Shown in pieces: positions 22,401-32,472 of a DNA stretch of 64,000 nt (position 1 is the stretch's first letter; each line of letters opens with the position of its first letter). Under the pieces are notes generated by a model. The model worked only from the letters and a program-made list of their open reading frames with translations. It was not told the DNA's origin and did no database searches. The position numbers were made by a program, and so were the translations under genes. Origin of the DNA: Combretum micranthum (lineage: Eukaryota; Streptophyta; Magnoliopsida; Myrtales; Combretaceae); NCBI GenBank assembly GCA_024138025.1, contig JAMXBD010000172.1:558001-622000 (forward strand), given 5' to 3'.

Positions 22401-24363
22401 TGAAAGAAGTGAAAGAGGAGGGGGTATTTATTGGAAAATGTGGAGTGATTTTTGTGTGATTAAAATAAATAAAAATTGAAACAAAATTGAGGAGAGAGGG
22501 GAGGGGGTAGCGCCGGCCACAAGCTTGGAGTGAGGGAAGAGATTTTATTTTTTTGATTTTTCTTAAATAAAAGATGTAATATGTAAGGTAGATGTGAAAT
22601 AAAGTTATGGGAAAGGTAAAAGTAAGAGTTATGTTATGGAGTGTGTAAGAGTAGGTATAGAAAAAGTAGAGATAAAAGAATAGTGTAGAATAGTAATGAA
22701 TAGTGTAATGTAAAGTAGATATGACTAATAAAGTACCAGTAGTAAGAAAATACGCGTATAAATGCGATATCTGCTATTTTTACTTACCGAAAAATTACGA
22801 AATTGATATTTTTGAAAACCTTGTATTTTTACGAGTCTAATGGTGTATTCGGAATATTTTTACTATTCTAGGATTCCGAACACGTTTTTCAAGAATCATG
22901 TCCGATCGGGTTCGAGACGAGTTGCGGTTTCACTAATATGATCTTTTTATGTTGACTTAGATAATTTCGCACTATTCTACGTTCTAAACTTCTACTTATC
23001 CTCACCGAGTTTCTTATTCGGGAGTGCCGGACTTAAGCTATTACGTTTGACTAGGGTTTTGTTGACCATAGAGCTCCAGTTGACTTCCGGTTAGGTTTTA
23101 GGCTTAAACTGATTCAAAAATTTTGGGGGTTTACATTATTTGTATGGAGATACAAATCAAACTCATAGGTATATGTTGGAGAACTATGTACTGGACCGAT
23201 CCGCTTTGAGATCACTACATGGATTAGTGTTATAAGTGATTCTCAAAATAAAATGTCATCGTATCTTCAGACCTGAAATCAATGGATTCCAACATGAGGA
23301 ATATTATGTTTCAACTCAATCAAACGTTATCTTTAACCGGATAATTATAAAGGTTGAGATTGGGCATAATGTAAATCATATAGAGGAAGTTGAGTGATTA
23401 AGATGGGATTTGTCCCTCTCGTTGTGAGAGAGATATCTCTAGGCCCCTGATGAGTGAGACTGAGAAATGCATGGCTGTGCTCAAATGAATTTATAGTGTG
23501 ATCAATTTCATTTGTTTTGATTAGTTCACTTAGAAATCGAGAAATGATAAGATTGAACGATATAAGAATGACACTATCCATGCCTTATGTTCAATCTAGA
23601 TATTATGTGATAAAAGGATAATGACATAAGTTATAGATTAGATAAAAATCGAAAAATCGGATCACCGATCTTTACTTAATTTAGGTAAATATAATGTCTT
23701 GCTAAAGGCTGCTTACGTTTTGTTAACTAAAATTGTTTTAGGTCAACTAATAACATTAAGTGAACCTACATGTCACATACAAACGAACGAGCCAAAAAGA
23801 TCATGGACAAAATTTAATGTCTTGTGGAAATAATAATTTATTATTATTGAGAATAATAATAAATTATTACATTGTTATGTGCAAGAGTCATATTTTAAGA
23901 AATATTATCCCTAATTAGATTAAGGGGCACTAATATCATTACTCATGTGAGAATGACATTAGTATAAAAGAGGCATAAAGAGATCTTTTTAGGGTTAATG
24001 ACTTATCAGTTGACATTAGACTAGCTCAGAAAATCTGTAAAAACCCTAAAGAGTGAAATACGAAGAATCGTGTGTAAAAATTTCCAATATCATCTAGAAA
24101 AGTTCTAGATCGTGTTAGCACGTGAAAGGATCTTTTGAGGATGTGCACATTCATTGTGGATACCGTAGAGGGTATTGTGAATTCGCAGTACCTACAGATC
24201 CGATTTGCCAATTGATTTCAAGCTTTTAAAGGTATGAATTCAAACCTTTTTGTTTTGTTTTAATCTAATCAATACACATAGATATTGGTTTAGGGTTTTC
24301 TTTTAAATTCCGTTGCAAAAGAATTGATCTTTATAAATTTTAAAACCTTATAGAAACCCAACA
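19434..24363. mobile_element. LTR-type insertion, itself split by a second solo LTR
   Basis: Outside the nested unit at 19623-23135, this insertion consists of 19434-19622 plus 23141-24363, about 1.4 kb. It starts TGTGCCCTAGG and ends AAACCCAACA. It separates the gag C-terminal region of the host Copia element (ETKHEEVV, 24364 on) from the coiled-coil-like region (minus strand, 19433 and below). A TATA-like tataaaagagg near 23962 with a following leader fits an LTR promoter. The expected 5-bp duplication is not visible (ATGAT on the left, ACTTC on the right), so the ends are less sure. Confidence 0.6.
19623..23135 (+). mobile_element. Long solo LTR (3.5 kb) with TTATT target duplication
   Basis: Begins TGTCATGCCCCAAAGGG and ends GGGTTTACA, flanked by perfect TTATT copies (19618-19622, 23136-23140). 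TG...CA ends, a 5-bp duplication, and no gag, pol or primer site point to a solo LTR. Long LTRs beginning TGTCAYGCCCC are usual in Tekay/Del-type Gypsy elements, so that lineage is likely. It shares the terminal TTACA with the solo LTRs at 32837 and 35615. It contains a TA microsatellite near 22027-22048 and long T-rich stretches; the short open frames inside look random. Confidence 0.8.
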
Positions 24364-25256
24364 ACTTCTTCATGCTTAGTCTCAAAAGTTTCTAATTGTT
24401 TTCCAACTTCTGTCATTAAATTCTTTCGCATGCTATTTTTCTTTTTAGCTTTCAATAATTTACAATAAACTTTCTCGTACGTAGCATGCAGTTCAGCATA
24501 CGAAGGAGAGTAGGGACATGATACCTCATTGTCTAAGGCCATGAAGCATACATTCTCATTATCTGAATCTGATGAGTCCTCATTGCTCTAAGTTGCCATG
24601 TATGCTTTCTCCTCCTCCTCCTCCTTTGATCTCTTTTTAAGCAATGGGCAATATTGTTGGATGTGTCCTGGTTTTTAGCAGTTGTAGCATGTAATCACAT
24701 CCTTTCTCTTGTGCTTAGATGAGCTGCTATAATCTCCATCCTCTTTGATTTTTTCTTGATAAAATTTTTGAACTTCTTAGCCACCAAGACGAGATCTTCT
24801 TGTTTATCTCCTTCTTCTTCATTGCTTGATTATTGTTTTGTGGCCTTCAGAGTGATGGCTTTTTTGTTGCCTTCTTTGCTTTGTTTCTTGATGAGCTCAT
24901 GGGTTTTGAGTGCACCAAGAATTTCTTCTTTTCTTAAGGCGTTAAGATCTTATGCTTCCTCTATTGTTGTCATTTTTGTTTCCCAATCCTTTGGAAGTGA
25001 CTTGAGAAGTTTAGAATTAATTTCCAAATTAGTGAAGTTCTTCCCAAACACACTTAAAAGATTTATAACGTTAATAAATATGTTATGCATTTCATCAATA
25101 GTTTCATTTAGAAGCATTTTAAAATTTTCGAACTCTCCACATAAGAGATTTATTTTAGCATCTCTAACTCTGGATGTTCCTTTATATGTCTTTTCAAACT
25201 CATCCTTTTTTTTTTTTTTTTTTTTTTTGCAAAAGAACATGTACAAATTCTATTAA
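24364..25256 (-). pseudogene. Copia gag remains with a broken zinc knuckle
   Basis: On the minus strand, 24950-25246 gives an N-terminal poly-Lys artefact of a poly-T run followed by a gag block (EFEKTYKGTSRVRDAKINLL, KLLKSLPKDWETKMTTIEEA), typical of plant Copia gag. A CCHC zinc knuckle follows near 24675-24705 (CYNC-x4-GHIQQYC), but the codon after CYNC is a stop. The region 24348-24542 encodes the charged C-terminal part (ELHATYEKVYCKLLKAKKK). The LTR-type insertion at 19434-24363 cuts the frame after this. Confidence 0.8.
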
Positions 25257-25565
25257 AATCACTTTCATTTAATCCATAGTGTAAAATATTCATTGCAATT
25301 TCGTTTAAATCAAGTGTTTTCCAATAATCTTTTGTAAAATCAGCTTTTGATTTTCCTTCAATTTTAAAAGGCCGTTTTCAATATCATTCTAGATCAATCT
25401 GTTTTAGGCTTTTAAAAATATTTTCATCCTACACTTCCAGTAGGGGTAATTACCCCCATTAAGAAGTAGAGGTCTGTTTATAGCTTGCCCATTAAGAAAT
25501 CCTAATGTATTAGATGCCATGATCTTTATTCTATTATGTGATTAGGCACAGAAACAATAGAAACT

Positions 25566-25580
25566 GGCTCCAATACCAAT
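25566..25580 (-). other. Primer-binding site of the Copia element
   Basis: On the minus strand, immediately after the 5' LTR end (TTTTCA), the sequence ATTGGTATTGGAGCC resembles the Copia primer site TGGTATCAGAGC, complementary to initiator tRNA-Met. Confidence 0.75.
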
Positions 25581-26530
25581 TGAAAAGACACTAAATATAC
25601 TTAAGAGAGGGGATGAATTGAGTATTTGCCTAAAAAAATTTGAAATAATTTATTTTAATAGATTAAAATATAAACAAATAAATTTTCAGCGGATAGATAA
25701 ACAAAATATATAGGAGAGGGATAGAGAAGAATCAAGCCACAAGATTTAACGTGGAATTTGGTTCTTTGCTTACTCTCTATGGTCCACCAATTGCCTCTTT
25801 TGAGATCTTCACCACCATTGTATTAATATCATAGAGTTGGCTCGAAACGAGTAAAATTACACCCACAGGAAATAAAATATTTTCTTTCTCTCTCTAAATG
25901 CTTTTATATGAATAGCAACAAATATGAACTAAGTACTAGAGTAAATTTTCTCTCTTTTAATATTTGAAAATATTATGTACAAGAGACCAAAGAAAAAAAA
26001 ATTATTTGATCATAGTTAATGAGCTCTTAGAATAATTTAGCGCTTCTTCTCTTCTTGTTGGTATTCTGGACTTTGTATATAAATAGCCTTTGAAAATTTA
26101 AAAGTCCGTTAGACATAACATCTATAATCTCCCGTGCATTAAATACACTCCAACGGCTGTTTCTTTTTTTTTTTTTATCCATATCAGCTTTGTCGCGCCT
26201 AAAATGCTTCGTTACACCTCACTTGTTGTTCCTCGACTAGACCTGCAATAGCCTTTCACACGTGCGCCTCTTTGAGCCTCAATTTTGAGCATGTCAAGCC
26301 TTAACTCTTGACATGTTGAGGCCTAAATTTGACCCTTGACAATCAATCTGATAATTGTCTTGGTTTTGGGCATGTCGAGCCCTAAATCTTCATATGTCGA
26401 GGAGTAAACTTCACCCTTGACTTGACCCTTAATATGCTCTTGTTTTGCCCTCGACATATTCTTATTTTGCCCTTGACATGCTCTTGTTCTGCTATAAATC
26501 TGCAGAAAAACTCTATAAACATGCACAAAG

Positions 26531-26566
<36 letters not shown>

Positions 26567-26659
26567 CATGATTAATTAAATGTAGTTTACAACAAATAAA
26601 GAGTTGACTGTGCATTAAATTATCTCATTAAAATTTACATTGAACTCTCAAGTTTAACA
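25581..26659 (-). repeat. 5' LTR of the Copia element, complete (1079 bp)
   Basis: On the minus strand it starts TGTTAAACTTGAGAG and ends GTGTCTTTTCA. It is followed by the primer site and preceded directly by LIN-like coding sequence. It carries a tract of repeated gacatgct/ttttgccct motifs near 26370-26490, also present and longer in the partner LTR (13560-13760), and a TA microsatellite at 26538-26563. Confidence 0.9.
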
Positions 26660-27330
26660 TTTCCATCACTTTTGGGGATAAAAATATTGTTGGTTATGGA
26701 AGAAAACCCGGTTTCTTCAGAGCTCCCAATGATTTGTCCCAATAGAATAAGCAATGCTGTCTTCGGCTTCAAACACATTATCATCAAATCATCATGATGC
26801 CTTTTAATAATGACCATTAAAAGTGTGTCCATCACATCCATCTCAATAAGACTTATACTAGAAGGTCTCCAAAGATAAATTAAAACAACAGCCTCAGTTA
26901 GGCCCTTCTTAAACAAGGCAACAATGTCATCGACATCATAATGTACTTGAGTTAAAGTGTGGATAACACCTTTGACTTTAGGCCTGAGCTCACACAAGTG
27001 AAGGACTGTTGCTCTCAAAACCTTGGGATCAACCGAATTGAAAAGGATCTCAACATATCCATTTATAATTGAAGGCTTAATAAGCATACTTTGGATGTCA
27101 ACTTCTACATTAGCCTATAGCCATAATTGCTCTATTTGGAGGACAGCCATTTCAGATTCCTCCAGGATTTCTGACATACAAAGTTTAGTAATAGCATATC
27201 AGAGCTCTGTAACTGTACCATCAATTCTAGCTTAGCTTATGACACAAATGGGAGAAGATGCAGGAACCATTATCTTAGAATCTTTCTAAACTACTTCCTG
27301 ATAAAGGTGGCGGAGATCTAATTGGGATAT
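26660..27330 (-). pseudogene. LIN-like pseudogene, helical-region exon between the two retroelements
   Basis: 26660-27087 is open and reads INGYVEILFNSVDP, VDDIVALFKKGLTEAVVLIY and KPKTALLILLGQIIGSSEE, the helical middle region of LIN-type proteins. Upstream, 27088-27300 continues the same protein (IDGTVTEL, YAITKLCMSEILEESEMAV, LQIEQLW, ANVEVDIQSM) but with in-frame stops after TEL and after LWL, both explicable by single base changes. The block is cut at 26659 by the Copia 5' LTR and at 27331 by the Gypsy LTR. Confidence 0.85.
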
Positions 27331-27785
27331 CGTTAAGGCCTTTACACTCAAAAGCCCAGCCCACGAATTACCCTAAGCATATTATGTTTCTTTCTTTACT
27401 TCATTGCACAATAGGTATCACTCTCTCCATTTACTCTGTGTTCTTTCCTTTCTTCTACAGTGTAAAACCTAGGGTTTCTATGTGTTTTCTTGCACATCTA
27501 CACAAAGATATTGGCATTTTCGAGTCTAGCCAAGGACTCCACAAGAAGAATCTTGATTTGTGAGGGAAATATGCGATCCGTTTCTGTACTCATTTTTCTC
27601 TTTATATACATATTACAAATTGACAGATCTTGTTATTGTTTGTTGATTTCTGTTAAGATCTATTAGTTATAGACTATAACTATTTGACTAAATCAACTAT
27701 TGTTACTATCTTTAACTATATTGTTACAATAAAATCTTCCAACCTCTTCGGTTGTCTTCTACATCTTCCTTGTCTGGTCGTAACA
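27331..27785 (-). repeat. 3' LTR of the Gypsy element
   Basis: 455 bp, minus strand TGTTACGACCAGACAAGG to GGCCTTAACG. Near-identical blocks occur in 32473-32836 and 34895-34999 (for example aaggcctttacactcaaaag). On the minus strand a purine tract aagaggaggagtaaat just upstream (27786-27801) is the polypurine primer. Confidence 0.9.
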
Positions 27786-27799
27786 ATTTACTCCTCCTC

Positions 27800-30700
27800 T
27801 TGAAAAAGAACCTTGTCCTAAGGTTGAAATGTGGGTAAAGAGCTCGAAAATTATCTAATCCTCCTAAGAGGCATTCTCTGGTTGTTACCCTTACCATTGA
27901 ATGAGAACTTGAGACATCTTCACTCCATTCCTTAATAGCTGGTGGGACCCTACTATAGCCAGTAGCTGTATAATCGGAATATTGTCATAAGATTCCTGAG
28001 GTAAATCTAGTGATGGATTACTATAACCCGAAGCTCGTTTAAGAATCGAACAATGAAAAACATTGTGAATCTTAGAGCCACTAGGCAGATCTAACTCATA
28101 AGCTATGGAGCCAACTTGTTTAATAACTTGAATGGTCCATAGTATCTCTTTGCTCGATTAGAATAAGTGCCTTAGATCATAGAAACCTATTTGTATGGCT
28201 GCAATAGTATAAATACCAGGTCACTAGGGTAGAAAGAAACATCAGATCATTTTGGATCCGTACATTTCTTCCTCTTCTCCTGTGCAAGTTGTAAATTAGC
28301 TTTCAAACTTGCAAAATCTCATCTCTTGTATGTTATTCAACACCTAATGCCTCAAAAGAAGTATTTCCTCTCATATAAGTAGCAATTATGGGAGGTTTTC
28401 TCCCATAAACTACTTTAAAAGGAGATAATCCAGCTCCCTGATGTATAGAAGTATTATAAGCAAACTCTACCCATTGTAGATACTTGACCCAATCTTTTGG
28501 ACAACCCATGACATAACATCAGAGGTACTACTAAATAACTCTATTAAGGACCTTTGTTTGTCCATCCGATTGAGTGTGATAAGTACTAGAAAGTGCTAAT
28601 TTAGTACCACTTAGTCTAAATAGTTCCCGCCAAAATTTACTAATAAAAATAGGATCCTTATCTAAGACAATTAATCTTGGGAATCCATGTAAACGTATTA
28701 TCATTGAAATGAATAATTAAGCTACTTTTGAGGCATTAAAATGCAAATCCAAAGTACCCAAATGATAGTATTTGGATAATCTATCAACTACAACAAAAAT
28801 CACAGTGTATCCTTGTGATCTTGGTAAGCATGTAATAAAATCCATGCTAACATCCTCCCATAGCTTCTGGAATAGGTAAAGGATTCAATAATGCTTGAGG
28901 TGATTTGGTCATATATTTGACCTGTTGGTAGATTATACAATCATTGACAAACTGCTCTATTGATTTCTTCATACCAGTCCACAAAAACCAAGACGCAACC
29001 CTTTGATATGTCTTGAATTTTCTAAAATGCCCAGCAGTAGGAGATTCATGAAGCTATTGTAATGTGGTTGGAATTAATTTGGAAGTAGGAACAAAAAACA
29101 ATCGCTTGCACAATATAAAAGGCCATTATGCCATTTAAACTCCCATTTAAGTGCTTTGCCCAGCTTCATATCATCAATAATCTTTTGAAAGTCATCATTA
29201 ATGGTATATTCTTCTTTCAATTTATTTGCCATATCAAAAGAAGGAATTGAGAAAGTGAATAATTCTACCACATGTTGTCTTGAAAGGGCATTTGCCACTT
29301 GATTATCCTTTCTTGCCTTATACACTATGATGTATTCATATCCCAGTAATTTTACCAAATATTTCTATTGTTTAGGCATCTAAATTACTTGAGTAAGTAA
29401 ATCCTTAAGACTTATGTGATCCGCTAATTATGAAATGATTGCCCAATAAGTACTAACACCATTTATGTATTGCCTCTACCAATCCATGTAATTCTCTTAC
29501 ATAAGTTGATTGTTTTATCATGTGAGATGTCTTGCTAAAATAAGCAATTGGTTTCTCATTTTGCAAAGGTAATGCTCCTATTCCTGAACTAGAAGCATCT
29601 GTCTCTATTACAAATGTTTTAGTAAAATCTGGTAATGACAGAATTGGTGTTGAAATCAAAGCATCTTTGAGTCAATCAAAAGCCTGAGTAGCTTTTGAAG
29701 ACCATTGAAACTTATCCTTTTTTAGCAAATTAGTGAGTGGTGCAGCTATGGAAGCATAGCCTCTAATAATTTTCTATAATATCCACTCAACCCCAAAAAA
29801 TGCTAGCAATTGTTCAATTGAATAGGTACTTCCCAAGCTTTAATAGCTTCAATTTTTTTATGAATTCGGACTTATACCCCCTTGAGACACCACGTGGCCT
29901 AAATACTCAATTTTAGACACCCCAAAAGCACATTTTGATTTCTTAATAAAGAAAGTATTTTCAGATAAGATTTGAAATACTTGTGTCAAAGGTGCAATAT
30001 GTAAGTCCATGGAATTACTCTATACTAGTATGTCATCGAAAAGAACTACAGCAAACTTACGTAACCATGGCTTAAAGATATTATTATGATGGATTGAAAT
30101 ATGGCAGGTGCATTGCTTAGCCCAAAAGGCATTATAAGAAACTCATAATGACCTTCATGTGTTCTAAATGCTGTTTTGTGTATGTCATCTTCATGCATGC
30201 GAATCTGATGGTAGCCGAATCTTAAATCCAATTTAGAAAATACAGTGGCATGCCTTAAGTCATCAAACAATTCATCGTTAGTAGGTATTGGATATTCATC
30301 TGTAATAGGCGCATTGTTCAATGCCCTATAGTCTATACAAAATCTCCATGTTCCATCCTTTTTCTAACCAACAATACAGACGAAGAAAAAGGACTATTAT
30401 TATTCTAAATAGTACCTTGTTGTAAAATTTCTTTAACCTAATTCTCAATCTCATTCTTCTGAAAATGGGGGTATCGGTAGGCTTGACATTGACTGGTGAG
30501 ATACCTTGTTTAATTTAGATTCTGTGTTGCATAGTTCTTATAGGCGACAATGATGTAGGAGTCTCAAATAGATGAGAGAATCTATCCAATAGCTCTTGTA
30601 CTTGAGGGCTGCTGATGGTACTCTTTGATTCTAATCTACTAAACCAAGCCACCAATTGAAAACATGATGCTACTACATCAACTTGAAACATGCGACGCAG

Positions 30701-31480
30701 TCACACAATTGACAAAATATCATGGTAAGGGCATTATAATCTATAGTAACAAGACCAAGTTTCTTTATCCATTACACTCCTAACACGAAATCCACTCCCT
30801 GAATTGGTAGTACATAGAAATTGGCAGAAAATTCTAGTTCCTATACCCCATACATACTTTACTGTTGCCTGTACATGAGATTAATAAAGTATGATTCATT
30901 TTCAGATCGATTCTTGCCCGCGTCCCTTTTTACTTGTTGCTAGTTACTTACTGTTGCCTACGTTTGTTGCTTACAGATATTGATATTGATCGCTAATTGA
31001 TTATTGCTGCGTTAGGCTTGCTTACTACTACTCGGGTAGGACAGTAAGCGTCGCACGGTCTCATTGTGCTAGCGAAAAGTCTAGGACCGTGACAGTTGAT
31101 CAATGATTGGCCTTCACATTTTAATTTTTGTCCATTTCCCACCATCACATTGAAGTTAGGTGATGGTATAATGTCAAAGCCTAAATATTTTGCCACTCTA
31201 CATCGTACAAAGTTATGTGTATTACTAGTATATACTGATATTGAAAAAGAATGTCTAGAAATGACATCTGGGAAACGCAAAGTGCGTGGTACAGATTCTC
31301 CAGTCATTGCATGATAATTGATGGCTACTGCATCTAGTTGATCTTGCATCTCTGGTATGCATTAAAAAAGTTCTTGATTATCTTCATCATCTGGCTCATA
31401 TAAAAGCAGCATAAATCATGCTTCACACTTATAGTTTCGACTGAATTTCTTGTCACAATTATAGCATAAACCTTTGTCTC
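27800..31480 (-). pseudogene. Gypsy pol remains: zinc knuckle, protease, RT, RNase H, integrase, chromodomain trace
   Basis: Minus strand, in order: zinc knuckle near 31430-31480 (GLCYNCDKKFSRNYKC); protease at 31090-31300 (THNFVRCRVAKYLGFD; the DSGS is reduced to YTSN); RT at 30046-30321 ([44 protein letters not shown]), then FDDILV followed by a stop near 30015-30035; RNase H at 29453-29659 (ETDASSSGIGA, PIAYFSK) and 29074-29358 (KLLGYEYIIVYK, NALSRQ); integrase near 28500-28860 ([29 protein letters not shown]). Near 27850-27960 NFRALYPHFNL fits the end of a chromodomain. Not functional. Confidence 0.85.
30850..31095 (-). repeat. Foreign 245-bp segment inside the Gypsy protease region
   Basis: On the minus strand the protease frame reads up to KCEGQSLIN, then stops resembling the family; similarity returns at SANFYVLPIQGVDFVLG near 30770-30840. 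The intervening segment starts TGTCACGGTCCTAGAC on the minus strand, is GC-richer than its surroundings (cgcacggtctcattgtgctagc on the plus strand), and looks like the beginning of another LTR family. No target duplication was found, so it may be a truncated insertion or rearrangement. Confidence 0.5.
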
Positions 31481-31499
31481 TTCTTGCCTACATTTCTTT

Positions 31500-32440
31500 T
31501 GGTGTAAGTTTTCTTATTAGTAACATGTATTTAGGTTGTGTGTTTGGGTTTTAAGACAGTGTATGGGTTTGGGTTTGTGTTTGTGGGTAATGTATTTTGG
31601 TTTGTGTTTGTAAAGTGTATGGGTTTGGTTGTTTAGGTTTGGGTTGTAGCTGAAGTGTATGGGTCTGTGTTTGGGTTGAATTTTTGTATGGTTTTGAATA
31701 GTATGGCTTTGAAAATTGAAGGGCTTTTGAAGAAAAAGATGATGATGAACGTTGTTGTACACTATCATATTGATCAACAAGTTTGTCTTCAAACATTCTT
31801 GCTAACTAACTATCTTCCATTAATGATTTTGGTTTGGAAAATTGTACTTCTCTTCTTATTGCAGGCAACCATCCAGATATGAACTAACTCAACAGAAATG
31901 ATTTTGATAATCCAAGAATTCTATTCGACAAGGACTCAAATTTAGATTGGTAATCCGAGACATATATTTGTGTCAGTTTTAACAAGGTGCCTTACACATC
32001 TTCAAAAGTAGAAGGTCCAAACCTATCTGACAAAGCCTCTATAAACTTTAACCAAGAATTTAATTATCGATTTTGGTACATCCACCGATACCACTGCAAT
32101 GCATCTCCCTCAAGTGCAAAGCTTGCTAAGGTAGTTCTTTTCTCCTCTTCTATTCTATGGAATGTGAAGAACTGGTCTACTTTAAAGAGCCACCCTAAAA
32201 CGTCCTCCCCTGAAAATTTTGGTATCTCCAACATGATACCCTTAAACAAAGTTTATGTGTTGGAAGTATCTTGTAAAATGATGAATCAACCTGATTTTGA
32301 CTGCAATTATGATCTTTTTGTTGATTCTGATTCAACTCAATTTTGTCTAATCTAGTAGACAATTGAGTTAAAGGTTCTTGGATGGCTAGTAGAGAGTTCT
32401 TTACCATTTCCATATTGCTTGAATTTTTGGTCTCTGGCAT
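31500..32440 (-). pseudogene. Gypsy gag remains
   Basis: The minus-strand frame begins near 32440 with MPETKNSSNMEMVKNSL and continues with LTQLSTRLDKIELNQNQQ. A capsid-type block follows at 32064-32230 (LEIPKFSGEDVLGWLFKVDQ, LASFALEGDALQWYRWM), which matches retrotransposon gag. The two parts lie in different frames. 31517-31700 is a low-complexity Pro/Thr/Gln-type linker before the zinc knuckle. Confidence 0.8.
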
Positions 32441-32472
32441 GGTTCTAATCAATAGACGACAACACCAAATAT

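Larger units (their letters stand above)
13022..26659 (-). mobile_element. Ty1/Copia retrotransposon (SIRE/Maximus-like) holding nested LTR insertions
   Basis: The direct LTRs are 25581-26659 (5', complete) and about 13022-13904 (3', truncated at its outer end). On the minus strand gag, protease, integrase, RT and RNase H follow in Copia order. A tRNA-Met-type primer site lies just inside the 5' LTR and a polypurine tract just inside the 3' LTR. Removing the insertions at 14512-16104 and 19434-24363 leaves about 7 kb, with frequent stops and frameshifts. It sits inside the LIN-like gene: exon sequence resumes directly at 26660. The lineage is inferred from the gag style and the coiled-coil-like spacer. 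Confidence 0.9.

Noticed and set aside
19434..24363. 5-bp target duplication for the outer LTR-type insertion
   Set aside because: The flanks ATGAT and ACTTC do not match in any register tried, so no duplication is claimed.
24756..25256. 166-codon plus-strand open frame as a membrane protein
   Set aside because: It is the antisense of Copia gag, with a poly-Phe end from a poly-T run.
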